A DNA stretch of 64,000 nucleotides, taken from the NCBI GenBank assembly GCA_028532985.1, contig JANCIK010000007.1, positions 310,001 to 374,000 of the forward strand, written 5' to 3'. Position numbers and translations under genes: made by a program. The notes under the pieces are model-generated. The model was not told where the DNA came from. It saw nothing but the letters and a program-made list of their open reading frames with translations, and did no database searches. This DNA comes from Stropharia rugosoannulata (taxonomy: Eukaryota > Basidiomycota > Agaricomycetes > Agaricales > Strophariaceae). Below, piece by piece: positions 13,201 to 25,861 of the stretch. Every line of letters begins with the position of its first letter. Positions within the stretch are counted from its first letter, which is position 1.

Positions 13201-14648
13201 ACGTCGCTGCCAACGAGAAAAATCGGAAACGATGATGTTACTGCCATTGGATGGGGGCTGATGGGCTTGTCTGCTTTCTACGGCACCCAGTTCCCCAGCG
13301 ATGAGGAGAGATTCAAGGTCGTTATCCCCTTCAAATAGTTCTTCTCCCTAGAGCTGGACGACTGACTGTTCATGCACATAGATCCTGGACGCTGCCGTAG
13401 AGCTTGGTCTCACCAACTGGGACACTTCCGATGCCTACGGCGATAACGAAGAACTTATCGGAAAATGGTACGTGCTTGTATTCCTCGTTCTGGGCAGCAG
13501 TTCTCACTCGGATACAGGTTCAAGCGCAGCGGCAAACGCGATAAGGTATTCCTAGCGAGCAAGTTTGGTTACACGCCAACTGGCGCGAATGGGAAGCCGG
13601 AGTATGTCAGAGCCGCCGTCGAAAAGGCTTTGAAGAAACTGGGAGTAGAGACTATCGATCTCTACTATGTTCACGTGAGTCATTGCCGTTATACTGGATG
13701 AAACAGGCTGGAATGACCTCGGTGCTTTAGCGCATTGACCAGAGCACTCCGATCGAGGTATGTCATTTTCTACAGTGTCCGTTCCATTGACGACATGAAA
13801 CGTCATAGATTACCATTGGCGCCTTGAAAGAGCTTGTTAAGTAAGTCTAGACTGGAGCCACTCCTGTGATTGACTGACAAGCTCGCATCCAGTGAAGGGA
13901 AGATTCGTTACATCGGCCTATCTGAAGCTTCAGAGTCTACAATCCGCCGAGCCCATGCCGTCCATCCAATTTCCGCACTTCAAATGGAATACTCTCCTTT
14001 TTGCACAGTGGTGGAAGATGGTCTTCTTAAGCTTTGTCGAGAGTTGGACATCGCCTTGGTCGCATACTCACCAGCAGGCAGAGGCATGCTAACCGGCAAG
14101 TTTGTGAGTTCCAAAAAATTCTACGTGACCTGTCTTCGCATTAAACGCGTTCTAGAAATCGCACGACGATATTCCTGATGACGATTGGCGCAAAGTCATT
14201 CCCATGTGAGTACAGGTCCTAGGATATAATACCGGAGCCTGACGCTGTAAATTTATTTATAGGTTTAGTAAGGAGAACTTCCCTAACATCTTGAAGATCG
14301 TCAATGGCCTAGAAGAGATCGGCAAGAAGCATGACGCCACTGCAGCGCAGGTCTGCTTGGCATGGCTTCTTGCGCAAGGTCCAGACGTCATCCCCATTCC
14401 AGGGACAAAGCAAATCAAAGTAAGCAAGTTTCAGCCAGCTGAGTCGTTATATGCGCTGATTCTTGCTTTAGTACCTGAAAGAGAACATCGACGCACTGAA
14501 GGTTCAGCTCACCCCAGAGGAAGTGCAGGAGATTCGAGACGTAGTGACGAAAGCTGATGTCCATCAGCACACGCGCTACCCAGCTGGCATGATGGAAGAG
14601 CTCTACCATGCTGCTAACACGCCAGAGTTGTCCACCTGGAAAGCCTAG
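13201..14648 (+). CDS. Aldo-keto reductase 2 with ACG at the start position
   Basis: Tandem paralogue of 10679-12165 with intact downstream coding: [17 protein letters not shown] and LYYVHRID hold the Asp, Tyr, Lys and His catalytic residues, and [15 protein letters not shown] marks the C-terminal end. Stop TAG 14646-14648. Where copy 1 begins ATG-TCG-CTG-CCA, this copy reads ACG-TCG-CTG-CCA (13201), with A at -3. The only upstream in-frame ATG (13108) adds 31 residues and lies before the TATA box. The next internal Met, in GLMGL, would delete the first strand of the barrel. Initiation at ACG, as is known for some fungal mRNAs, is the simplest way for the gene to remain functional. Otherwise it has lost its start recently. 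Substrate unknown. Confidence 0.8.
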
Positions 14649-15484
14649 CCTTGTAAAGGCCCAAACACCAATGTCGGCGGGTTATGCCTGATATCTTTGT
14701 GTAGTCGCATCGTGTATGAAGGGTGACGTCAATAGTGTCATTCACGAGAACTTGTTTCGTCGTTGTCAAGGTTGCCGTCAGAGCCCTGGCCGGGGGAGCG
14801 TGTTGAAGGTATTGTTCGTGATTAAAGTTTTTAGTTTCAGTGGGAGAGTTGTTTGGTCAACTGGCATGTGTACAAACAAAGCAATATGTTGCCGACTGCC
14901 GAGTAGCCGGAACATGCCGAACCACTGTTCAACCGTCCACGGCTCTTCGACTCGCTCCCGAGACGCTGGCAAGTAAATTAAAGAAAAATCAAAATTAGTT
15001 TCATAGACATAGCAAGTCTATAACTGTATGTCTAGCTACAAGTGTTGAAGTCTTGTCGGGGCCTTTCTCAAGCGGCTTACCTTTGTTCTGAGTATTAGTC
15101 TAAGACAAAGCACATAATTTATAATTTTTGTTCTGATTCTCAGTCTATAATCTGAATATATGATATGTAGTAGGTACTTAATTGACCGCTCGGTACGAGT
15201 CGTTGGAAGGCCAGGTTAAACGCGCCCAAGAACAATGAAGGAGGAAGAATGCGGTGTTTTAATATTCAACTTCCGCATAGTGACCAAATTAGGCAATCCT
15301 TTGATGTCAATCACTGCTTTGTTCCTTACTTCACATTGAACAATGGGCCGCCTATATTGGAATATAAAGACCAGGATGTCGCCAAATGCTACCTCTCATC
15401 GTTGTCTTACGACCTCTACCACACCCCCTCAGCTCTCTCAACGAACTAGACCTTACTTATTCGCATTGCCATTAACGAACCATC
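14649..15484. other. Intergenic region
   Basis: AT-rich in its middle part (around 15100-15180). No gene seen. The distal part serves as leader or promoter of the Ser/Pro-rich gene at 15485. Confidence 0.45.
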
Positions 15485-17397
15485 ATGACCTCGACTTGTA
15501 AGTATTCGACCTCTAAACGCATCTCCTCATAGCTAAATCGCATAAAACAGTTCTCAGGAGTGATACCATCCTTCGGAGGCAAGGGCGCACGGCTCGTGCT
15601 CGCAGAATAGCGAACTTGACTCCGACCAGCTTCAATCAAGAGGCACCTTTGAACATAATCGTTGAAGAAGATGAAAATAGGCTCTCCTCACGCTCACCCT
15701 CGCCTTCTTCTTCATATTCCGGGACAAGCTCAAGCAGCTCAGCCTTAAAGGCTCGAAGACGCCATGCCACCGTTTCGGATATCAGAATTGCGCGTTCACC
15801 AATTGCACAGGACTCCAGCGAATCTCTCAACTACGAGTCGCCACGTGCTGCACCTATACCACCTTCCCCAAAACCATCGCTGGACTCTTTCAGACTTGCT
15901 TTTGAAGCTGTTGCACCTCAGTTTCCGTCGCCACCATCTCCTTATGGCTTTGACGCCCCGGACTCACCTACCTCATCATCGTCGTCAAGCCCACATTCTC
16001 GGTCAGGCGAACTGCCTTTAACACCGACTTCATCTGATGAAGAAGGCTCATATGTAAATCCCTTCCACGTCGCAATTCAACCTCTTGTCATCACCAAACA
16101 TAGCCAACGACACGTTTCGCCTTTCGACATTGAACCAACTAAGAACGAGGAACCGATTCTGGAAGAGATTTCCGCAGAAGATTCAGACTTTGAGTGGTAC
16201 TCGCGCGAGTTATCGAATATAATCACAGTTCGCTCACCTATGCCTACGTCCTACGTATCCCATAAAATCACCAGACCAGACTCTCTCATTTCCATTGCTG
16301 CCGCGGCAAAATGTCCTCCAGCACGCAAAAACTCCATCCCATCCACTCCGCCAACTCCGCCACCTAAAACTGACATTCCGGCATCCTCGCGAAGGAGGAG
16401 CGCACGACGAAGTTTCATTCCCAACTACCCCCCACCCCCACCGCCGGCTGAGAAGCGACCTCCATCCATCTCCTCAAACGCTAGCCTCGTTGACTTCCCA
16501 ATGTTTACCACTGCTCCGACACCTCCACCAGCCCCTCACCGCCCACTTCCACGCTCAAGTGTTCCGGCTGACTGTGGCTTTGATGACACGACCTCTGCGT
16601 TTTCATTCTCCATTTACGAAGTTGACCTGGGCGACGAGCGCTCGGCTAGCAGCGCCAGTGCGTACTCGCAGCCGTCGTTCGACCCCTTTGCCGCACACGA
16701 TGTTACTTTTGATATGGAGGGCGGAATGATGCTGCCCGTCTCCCTCCCAGCCACCCCCAACGACGTGGATGCCCAATCAGAATTCAGCGATTGGGACCAT
16801 GGTGTCGAATTTGTTTTCGACGACGAGGAAGTTCAGCCTTCTCCTGCGTCTGCATCCTCAAACGGCTACTCTCCGTCCTACCCTCCTTCACCCTCTCTCT
16901 CGTACTACCACTCCTCCGAATCCGGTTCTCCCTCCCCATCGCCCCCCGCAGCACAAATGTCAGCACGACACGCAGTATACATGGAAGAGCATCAGCTGAA
17001 GTCCAAATGGAGCACATCGACGCTCGCCTCCGTGCATCAGGAGCACGCACGGCGTGGTGCATCTGCTCGTTTGCGCCTGTACTTCGGCGGAGGCACGTTG
17101 TCCTCGTCCAAGCGCAGCTCTGCGCAGAGCAACAAGAAGGCGTCCGTTCCGCCAACCCCGACGTCTCCATTCAGCGGCTTCATGTCCCCGCGCAAGACTG
17201 CGCGCGGATCGCACGTCCGCGGCAGCTCTGATCTCGTTCCTATGCCATATGGTGGCACAGTCGGCGTGCGTCGCCGCGGTAGCGTCTCGACGATCAGCGA
17301 CGCAGGGAGCGAAGCGAGCTCGTCGAGCACCTCTAGCACTGGCCGCAGGAGGAAACCCATCCCGATCGAAATGTTTTTGCGCAGCTCCCAGCTGTGA
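15485..17397 (+). CDS. Ser/Pro-rich disordered protein, function unknown
   Basis: Two exons. ATG 15485 (ATG ACC TCG ACT T), intron 15498-15550, then one exon to TGA 17397. The spliced start reads MTSTFLRSDTILRRQG and joins in frame to the large open frame, about 615 residues in all. Composition is extreme: runs of Ser, repeated SPSPSSS-type stretches, and proline clusters such as PPPPPPAEKRPP around 16430-16460. One less biased block, near 16690-16830, reads MEGGMMLPVSLPATP and SEFSDWDHGVEFVFDDEE and may be the conserved core. The C-terminus is basic and Ser-rich (GRRRKPIPIEMFLRS). No catalytic motif or membrane span. The abundant SP/TP sites would suit a phosphoregulated scaffold or regulator, but that is only inference. 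Confidence 0.75.
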
Positions 17398-18416
17398 TGA
17401 ACATTGCACACTCTTTTGTTGGTTTGTTTAATATTCTTTTCTTTTCTTTTTATTACGTTGCACTTTTGTTCTCCCCATGCACTTAACACAGCATAGATAT
17501 CGCTCTTCTTGCACATTCCTTTACATGCCAAACTAATTTGCCTGCCTCTATATTTCCTATGTATCTCTACGGTTCCGATAATTGGACCCCATAACGAACT
17601 GCTCTCTACTGTATCAACTAGCATAAAGCCTGTCTTTGTTCTGTCTATATGTACAAATCCAACAAGCAAATAACATGTTCTTGTTAATATCACTTTCTGA
17701 ACATGAAAGCGTATGCAGTTGTAGGACTGAAAGCTCTAAGAATGCACCGTCTGTATACTAGAGTATGTATATCTAATGGCCCATTTCTCTTTACAGGTCT
17801 TTAGCTGCTTTTCGTCTGGCACGAGATCTACATCTATACAACTTCCAAGCGAAGTACAAACGACGCGTGCTAAAAATAGAAACAGATTTCTCACGTAATA
17901 CGCTCTTGATGAACGCCAAGAATCGGACCTGGCGTTGGACCTCGCGACTTCGAACACGTTCGTCAAGCATCCACACGGCGAGCCCAACGACTTCGACCTC
18001 ATGCCCATACCTTTAAGATGCTCGCCCACGACCAGCTGACGAAGTCTTGGCTCACCTTCCAGCCAACCTACCGCCAATTGACATGTTGATTGCATGCCGA
18101 TTGGGCTTTTCAATGGAAGTTACGACACTGAGCTTGCTTGGAATTAGACGCATAGACTCGCGTAGATTTAAAGGCGAGCCAAATGCGCTAATGTGAGTGA
18201 TATTTACTTAGATGAAATGCATTTGCCAACGTGCTTCCTTTTCTTTCTTTCTAGATGGATGGCGCTCACTGTGAAATGAACCTGATTTTGGAATGCACTG
18301 GTCAAGGGTTCTAGAGAGGACAAATTGTTCGGGCGACATCAAAGTAGACTAAATAACCCTGCGGGCCCGCCGGCAAACGTGTCAAAGTAGCCAATATCGC
18401 GATGATCCAGACTACG
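17398..18416. other. Intergenic region
   Basis: Holds the 3' UTR of the Ser/Pro-rich gene, with a pyrimidine-rich tract after 17410. Open frames on both strands at 17740-18110 have no motif I recognise; a decayed gene cannot be excluded. It ends at the phosphatase promoter. Confidence 0.4.
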
Positions 18417-18422
18417 TATAAA
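18417..18422 (+). promoter_or_regulatory. TATA box of alkaline phosphatase
   Basis: TATAAA 72 bp upstream of ATG 18494, at the same spacing as the boxes of other genes in the window. Confidence 0.6.
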
Positions 18423-18493
18423 TCCAGGGCTCTAGCACGCTCAGAGAGTGAACGCGAGTACTCCCCGAACTGCGTCGCGTGTCGTCTTGTCCA

Positions 18494-21400
18494 ATGAAGG
18501 GTACTCCAGCTCCGACGAGGACCTCTGTTCTGCTTGCTGGTTTGGTTTGTGCGCATATAGTATCCGCACAGACCTTCCAGCGCCTCGGAACATGCCCCAC
18601 CTTGGGCTGCATCTTCCCTCCGGACCAAACTGACTTCCTGGCAGGACAGCTGTTTGATATCAGGCTGGAGGTGCATGCGCCCCTCAATGGCACCGAGGCG
18701 TACAACAACGGCGTCCCCAATGAATCGTTCTCATTTTGTATCCAGCGAGGAAAGGAGGCCTGCCAGGATGTGACGAAGTTCTTCAAGGTCTCGGATCCGG
18801 CTCTGGAGAAGTGGTCTTTCTCGTACGTGTTCTCGATTTTATGATATGTACTTGAACTTATCGTCTGCAGTTACTACGAAGATCTTTTTGCGAAGGATGC
18901 TGGAACGCCTGTCCCTGTGAGTGTTGTGTCGAAGGCGTATCGTGCAGTAGGTTTTGCTTATTTGACCTGAAGTACAATACTAACATTTAAACCCCAGTTG
19001 TCGTTGGGCAAGGTACACTACATTCATTCATTGATCTCCAAACATAGTCTCATCAATCTTCCAGCCGGGGACGTACAAGGCCAAACTCACGTACAACGGC
19101 GGAGCGACCACCGTTGCCAATTGGCTTGTCCGCGAGCCTTCCACCAGACGCAAGGCGAAAAATGTCCTATTTTTCATTGGCGATGGTATGTCTTTTTACT
19201 TGCTCTTGGACATTGGGTTCCGATTTTTTTAGGCATGACGCAACCCATGATTACTGCTGCTCGATTGATTGCACACAAATCTATCAACGGGAAGTACCAG
19301 AGCCTGATGCAGATGGACCAGATGGACAACTTGGGGCAGTAAGTTCTTTAGTTAAGTTACCAACTGACCTCTAACTATCATACTGCACCTCTGATAGCCA
19401 AATGACCCACTCAATCGATTCCTTCATCACTGATTCCGCGAACTCGGCTACCGCACTTTACACTGGCAAGAAGTCGAGCGTAAATGCTCTCAATGTCTTC
19501 GCAGATAGCGTCAGTGGATACATCATCCACTTCTTCTGAATATGGTGCTTACATGATCGAATTTACAGTCGAAAAACTCCCTGGATGACCCTAAATTTGA
19601 AACTATCGCAGAGTTATTCCGAAGGCGCATCGGGGGAGCTCTGGGAATCGTGTCGACTGCATATATCGCCGATGCTACCCCTGGTGTGTCTTTTTAAACA
19701 TGTGCTTCCTGGATTAAAGCTGAATGTGCTTACAGCTGGTCTATGCGCCCACACCCGCGATCGTGAGTTATACAAACCCTTACTATAGGTACTTTCTTCT
19801 CAAGTACATATAGGCAATCAATACACCTCGATCGTTACAGAGTTCTTGACCAACGCGACCACTGTAAACGCCACCTTGCCCTGGCCTACCAGTTGCCAGA
19901 TGCCAGATGTAATCTTTGGGTGCGTGTCCATCTGCATACACCTGCATATATTCACCTGTATTGACTGATCTTCCTGACTTCTTTCTCAGTGGCGGTGCTG
20001 AGCAGTTCATCCCCGGGAAAGGGTCCCCAGGAGGCGCCGATTACTACAAGGCTTTCCAAGCACAGGGCTATAACGTTGTCTACAACAAAACTAGTCTCCA
20101 GGCTGCAGGTATCAAATCGAAAACTCTCGGTATTTTCTCCAGTGAGTCGCATCCACAAAAATTTCAGATTTGAATCGTGTTTAATCAGCCGACCTTTATA
20201 GCTAGTAACATGTAGGTTGCATCAGTGGGAACTTCTCTGCGCAATGATTAACTACAAACATTACCCGTAGGGCCAAATGGATCGATCGCAATGTGAGCAC
20301 CCCTTGTCTTTTTTCCTCTTGCTATGCGTTTGTAGAGCTAACATTTGTGTGATATTTTTCGGCTAATAGGTCTTGAAGGAGAACCTATCCGGACAGAAGA
20401 ACAGCCCTACTGGCGACGGCAGCGATGCGACGGACCAGCCTGGATTAAAGGATATGACTCTGAAAGCTATCGATATCCTTCAAGCACGCACCAAAAAGAA
20501 TGAGGGGTGGTTCATGATGTAGGTATCGTTAACTAGCAAGCCATGAACTTGACTGAATATGACCCTCTTCAGGTCTGAGGCTGCGAGTATCGACAAGGTT
20601 AATCTACTTAGCGTTAATGTGATAATACGATTAATACTGACCGGTGACCGTAGATGATGCATGTTCTCGACTACGACCGTGCTCTTGGTGAACTCCTCGA
20701 GCTGGACGATACTATCCGCGCTTCTATTGCTCGTGGGTGATAGCATGCAGCTGGGGTAAATGTCATACTGACGTATACTTCAGATCTCAAGAAAATTGGG
20801 GAATATGAAAACACTCTCATCGTCGTGACCGCAGATCACGGACACGGATTTGTATGCTCCCGCTCTCACCACTATGCTGCTTGTTTTGTTCCTTATCAAC
20901 CGTTCATAGGATGTTTTCGGAGGAGCCGATACTAAGTACCTCGCTGCGCAGACTGATGATCGCAAGAAGCGCTCGGCCAGTGAGATTGGCTTGACCCTGT
21001 ATGTTTGCGCTTTACTGATAATTTGCAGTTGGCACATACGCTTCGTCAGGGCTGAGCGGATACACTGTCGCTGAGGGGTCCAACCCTAACAACAACACGA
21101 TCGTGTTCGGGAGTGAAGGACCCAACTTCCCCGTCCAGTGGAATCCCCGTTACGCCTTCGCTGCCGGCTTCGGCGCCAACCCTGACCGGTACGTAAATAA
21201 TCCACTTTTTATGTAGACCTTATTGGCTGACTATCCTGTGTAGTCGTGAATCGTATACCCTCAACACCAACGGCCCTCGTGTACCCGCCGTCTCCAGCGC
21301 GAACGGTGTTGTCGCGAATCCTGCTGACAACGTCAATGGTTAGTCTTTCTGATTCTCTGTAGTTTTACATGCGATTTATGAGTCCAGGTTTCAACGTTCC

Positions 21401-21688
21401 CGGAACCATTCCCACTGATGAATCGCAAGGCGTGCACTCACTGCAAGGTCTGTTAGCTGCACCGCATTGTCTCAGGTTTTTGTGACTGAATGAATATTAA
21501 ACATTGTAGATGTTTCCGTTTTTGCGAATGGACCTGGCTCGGAAGCCTTCCGCGGTGTTTGTACGTCGCTTTGAGTTTACGGTACCTTTTCGCAGTCACT
21601 AATGAAGTGTATACGTACAGATAACAGCATCGATATCTTCTTCAAAATTGCGGATGCTCTTGCTCTTGGGAGGACGGACGATCATTAA
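18494..21688 (+). CDS. Alkaline phosphatase, secreted or vacuolar
   Basis: Phosphomonoesterase of the classic metal-dependent alkaline phosphatase family, releasing phosphate from organic esters. ATG 18494 starts a signal peptide (TSVLLAGLVCAHIVSAQ). About 15 short introns are inferred. Diagnostic motifs in order: FFIGDGM (metal-binding Asp), TDSANSATALYTG (nucleophilic Ser), SEAASIDKMMHVLDYD (the EGxSID-type metal site), VVTADHGHGF (Asp-His metal ligands) and GVHSLQDVSVFANGPGS (last His ligand). Stop TAA 21686-21688. All catalytic elements are present, so the enzyme should be active. Signal peptide and several N-x-S/T sites (NGT, NAT, NKT) suggest a glycosylated extracellular or vacuolar enzyme. 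A phosphate-starvation response would be expected, but no promoter motif was identified. Confidence 0.9.
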
Positions 21689-22274
21689 TATACTTACTTC
21701 AACTAATAAGCATAGCTGCATTCCTTTTCAATAAAGTCTTTCGTTCGATTATACCCCTTAGACTTACTATCACCGAGTGCATGGTTGATACTACAATTCC
21801 ACAATCTCATTCGCCAAATAGTGTATCATATATCATAGCTATAAAGAAATGGAGACTGATATTTATTAAAGTTCACACCAACCATACTAGCCAAGAATCT
21901 GGACTCGACTTAGCATCAGACTGTCATAAAAAGCTCTAACTATGTGCATATGTAATCAGCTTGAATGAGTCCATTGGCATTGCTGAAGAGAAACCGCCAG
22001 CTGCGCACATGTACAAGTAGATCACCAGAAGCTTGAATCACTACTACTATCACAAATGCAATCATTTATTCCTTTCCAAAATCCATTAATTACAGGTGTT
22101 GTGCCGCTTGTAAGCTGCAGTCGAGTGAGGCAGACCTCGTTGTACGTATATGAAATCCGCAGACCGGGGGTATATTGATCGTAACAGAAACTAAACAGGT
22201 ATCATCGATCATCTTGGTATCGTCTACTGTCGAGGGCATGGTACGGGACTTGAGGACATCACAGTCTACATCAT
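21689..22274. other. Intergenic region between convergent genes
   Basis: 3' flanks of the alkaline phosphatase (+) and the second aspartic protease (-). No gene seen. Confidence 0.5.
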
Positions 22275-24032
22275 TTAAAGAACAACCTCGTAAGTGTAAT
22301 CAGTTGGTGCAAGCCCAACTCTTTGCTTGGTCGTGTCGTAAATGGAGTAAAACCTTTCGAGGAAAGTGTAACCACAGATGAAGTCAAGACCTTGCCCAGA
22401 AGGCTCGCCCAAGTCGCCAACCATGACGTAGTAGTAATCAGGGCTTCCACCAATGTCACTGTTACGAGAACGGGGCCACGTTTGGGCATTTGGTGTCAGC
22501 TCGAAAGTCGCCTGTAGAAGTTTGAACGCGTCAGACAACGTAAAAAATAAAAGAAGTCAATGAAGCAGAAAGAGCTACATACACCTGCAAACGAGAAGTA
22601 GAGACTGGACATATTGTTGTACTGCTCAGGCGTCAGCTTAATCATGCCGGACGTGTCGTCGACAACACCGCCGGTAGCGTTTTTGTATGCGTTGAACGCG
22701 TCGGTCGCAAGGAGAACAAGGGTTGTACCTATAGTAGTCGCACATTGAAAACAAAATTATTATGCCGATGAAGAAACTTATGCTCACCAGTGTCGACGAT
22801 ACCTGCAGTGCTTGAGAGAACGTTCTGTTTTCCGTAAGCAATCGACATATCTACACCCCAGTAGAACTTAGCGGGAGAGGTTGAAGTAATATCGCTGTAT
22901 AGAGTAATAACGTTTAAACTGCTGCCGAAACACCTGCGTAAATATACACTTACCTGTAGGCGATATGGCCCGTGTGCTTCGAGTGATCGATTGACCCTTT
23001 GCAAAGTTGCATTACTATCAGTTGAATTATGTATGCGCGGGTAACGCTCACCCCACGAAATTTCGCCATTCGGGTCATTGGGAACTGTAGTTGGCTTGAA
23101 CGAAATCGCGACGAGATTACTCTCAATCGAACCCTGCGCATATAGGTTGTCTGACAGAGTAGGTATGGTTTGATTATGCGTGGGTGATAAAGTGTGCCTT
23201 GTAAGATCGGTAGGCCCAACACTGCAAGAGTTCTTTCAGTCATGCACTTCAATGAAGTAGAGATAGCAACTAACCCAAGAATCCCATCTATGCCATCAAA
23301 TCCAGTCGCGTTCTGCGCAGCTCCAAACGACTGATTCTCGACGACAAGGGACGGTGTCAGGGTGATGGAGTCAACATATTCTTCCCCTAATACATATCCA
23401 CGAGATAAGAAAATATCTGACGAAAAGTAATAACAAGATACATACCGTTAAAAGAACCGGAACCATATTTCACAGACTAACATTAAAACATACGTTTACC
23501 AGGCACCACGTACAAAAAAAGTCGCAGAACGTACCACGGTCTCCCCTGTATCCTGACTGCTACTTGTTGGAATAAACCGTTTATCCGGATTTGCTCCGAC
23601 CCAAGTATTAGAGCTGTTATTGGCAGGAGCAGGCGCGCACGGTTTAGTACTTGATATCTCTTGTAAACTATAGTAACTTTAACTCACCTCCCCGTGTCGA
23701 CTATCAATGAATCTGGGAATGGTGTTTGAACAAAAGAAGTGAGAACATTGTGCAATAGACTCACAGACGATAGGTGAATCGCCGATGGCGATATCAGCAG
23801 TGTATCCAACACCGTTGTTGACGAGGGGTTCAAGGGCACGTGTAGTGGGATGTTCGGCATCTCCTCTGTTCATGAGGTACTTCGCCCTGCGCTGGTCATT
23901 GTGAAGAAGGTGAACGCTAGCTTGCTGTCGTCTGGTGATGGGCAAGGATAGAGGCGTCTTCGCCTGAGGCACGGGCCCGGCAGCTGCTGAAGACGCGAGT
24001 ATCAAAAGAGTAAGGACTGTAGTTGAGACCAT
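22275..24032 (-). CDS. Secreted aspartic protease 2, pepsin family A1
   Basis: Paralogue of 549-2294 on the opposite strand, with matching intron layout. ATG at 24032 opens the signal peptide MVSTTVLTLLILASSAAAG. The propeptide is followed by VGYTADIAIGD. The first catalytic motif (LIVDTGSSNTWVGA) is split by an intron near 23690. The flap region reads SYGSGSFNG. The second catalytic motif, AGIVDTGTTLVLL, is split near 22790. The C-terminal block is FICGYTFLERFYSIYD and RVGLAP, ending at the stop 22275-22277. Both catalytic aspartates are present. It lacks the His clusters of copy 1. As an extracellular acid protease it would serve protein nutrition. Confidence is high for family and moderate for exact exon edges. 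Confidence 0.9.
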
Positions 24033-24095
24033 GTCGAAAAGAGTGTGGGTGGTGTAGGCAACTGGCTACAACTAAATGAATTCAAGCAGCCATCG

Positions 24096-24103
24096 TTTTA
24101 TAT
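24096..24103 (-). promoter_or_regulatory. TATA box of aspartic protease 2
   Basis: ATATAAAA on the minus strand about 65-70 bp upstream of the ATG at 24032, the usual spacing in this window. Confidence 0.55.
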
Positions 24104-25861
24104 CACACCATTGGCAGAATGAAGGGACTGGTAATTGATCGTAAAAAAAGCTAGCCTAATCCAACTAAGACGAGTATAGTTTAGGCTATTCGTGTGCGCG
24201 TTGATATTACACTCACAATTGCACCTGTTCGAGGTGGAGTCGGACTCATAGCGTCATAGACAGCAATGATGAACTTCTGTAGGACTATTTCCCTCTTCCT
24301 AACACGAGATTAATACAACATTGTTGTAAATCCCAGGCAAAAATTGTACGCTGACGACGGCCATTAAGGTTATGCAACCGATTGACTCGGAGGTATAATA
24401 AACTGTTTGGATTTCACCGGTTATCCAAATTGGATCCTGAATGTGCCGTACATAGGTCGACGCCACAGTCCAGTCCATGATTGGCAGTTCCGATTAGGAA
24501 AGAGAGTGAATATTTGTTGGTTATGGTCTGCCATGGTCTGCTACGGTGCAAAAATTGGTCAAACGTTTCCGCCTAAACGTCATCCACGCACCGCTTACGA
24601 ACAGATTAACACGGCATCGTTCAGGCTCGCAATTACACGCTGCCCTTGCATGTAAGTTGTGCAGCAGTCATCTCGATGATGGGACAGCTAGGGGCCAGCC
24701 ATCCATAACCTAGGAGCTCCAAAATTCAAAGGAGCGCAGCGGCGTGCGTTCAATGGAAGATTGAATATTGCAGAGTCATTGTGCTGGGCAAGAAAGGAAG
24801 GCGGGTTCTTCCGCCACTTGAATTGTTACGCGTTATTTGTAGTTGCTGTGTCTAGTTGGTCGCCTTTTGTCTGTTTTCATCTTCGACCAATAAACTTCGA
24901 CCGCACTTGGAAGTAAATTTGATGGACTGACATAGCACAATGGCCACAGGTATGCGTAGCCTCACGGACCCGAATCTAGCATAACATATTTCACCACTAA
25001 TAAATCGAAAATGATTGTCCTACAATTAACTACGATGCTCAGTGCGCTCGGTCGCACATTGAAAAGGCAATTCCTCAGCGCATACGCGGAGAATGGCTGA
25101 ACTAACGTTATAAGAAATACATAATAATGTAAAATTTGGGGATCGGTACAAGATCGGTACTTTGAATTTTGCAACAACGATGTAAAAGCTCAATGCATAT
25201 TGTATGCGCATAGTGAACTTGTATAAGTGTCAGCCTGTATATAGAGTAAGGCTGAAGATTTCTGATCCACAATGGTTTCTGCAGTTACCGTTATGTGCAA
25301 GTGTAAATGTGCTTGATCGTCTCGTAGTCGTCTAATAAATATCTGTGGAGTCGGACAATGCCCTATAAGGCCTTATAACTGTCGGCTGAACGGCTCTGAA
25401 CGGCCGGTTGATTAACAAATTAACATGATCGCATTTGCGCTCCGTGATCGACTCTGATTGGTTGTCACTAGCACTCCCGGTGATCGTATACACACCGCAA
25501 TGCCTCTTGTGTGCTTACTTTGCTGTCCCTCCTCAGGTGAAATACCTTCTATTACACGACACTACTCGCGATCCCATCTCTTTAGAATGTTGGACCTTAA
25601 AGTCATACAATGAAGTCCTGAATACGCTTTAAGGAACGCGCAATGCCACCGATTTTGCTTCCGTTCTTCGACGAGGAGCTTCGGAAAAGGCATATTGCAC
25701 TCGACACATGCGTCACCATTTTCTTCCGCCCACATGGCCATGTCGACATCATTATCAAGCCGTGGCTTATCCTTACAAACCTTCAGTCGGATTTGTAAAA
25801 AAGCGGCGGGTCGAAAAAAGTTCTCAGCAACCACCACGTACTCCGGAAACAGGTCGTCGAC
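24104..25861. other. Long intergenic region
   Basis: About 1.75 kb without a convincing gene. Short open frames (for example 25562-25837, minus) carry no recognisable motif and no paralogue in the window. It should contain the divergent promoters of aspartic protease 2 (-) and the alcohol dehydrogenase (+). Confidence 0.45.

Noticed and set aside
16769..17693. Long overlapping open frames on both strands within the Ser/Pro-rich gene
   Set aside because: GC-rich low-complexity coding produces shadow frames; only 15485-17397 has a coherent start, intron and stop.
17736..18113. 125-residue minus-strand open frame
   Set aside because: No motif, no paralogue in the window, and an equally long plus-strand frame overlaps it; probably chance.
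25562..25837. 91-residue minus-strand open frame upstream of the alcohol dehydrogenase
   Set aside because: No recognisable family and no splice partners; not supported as a gene.
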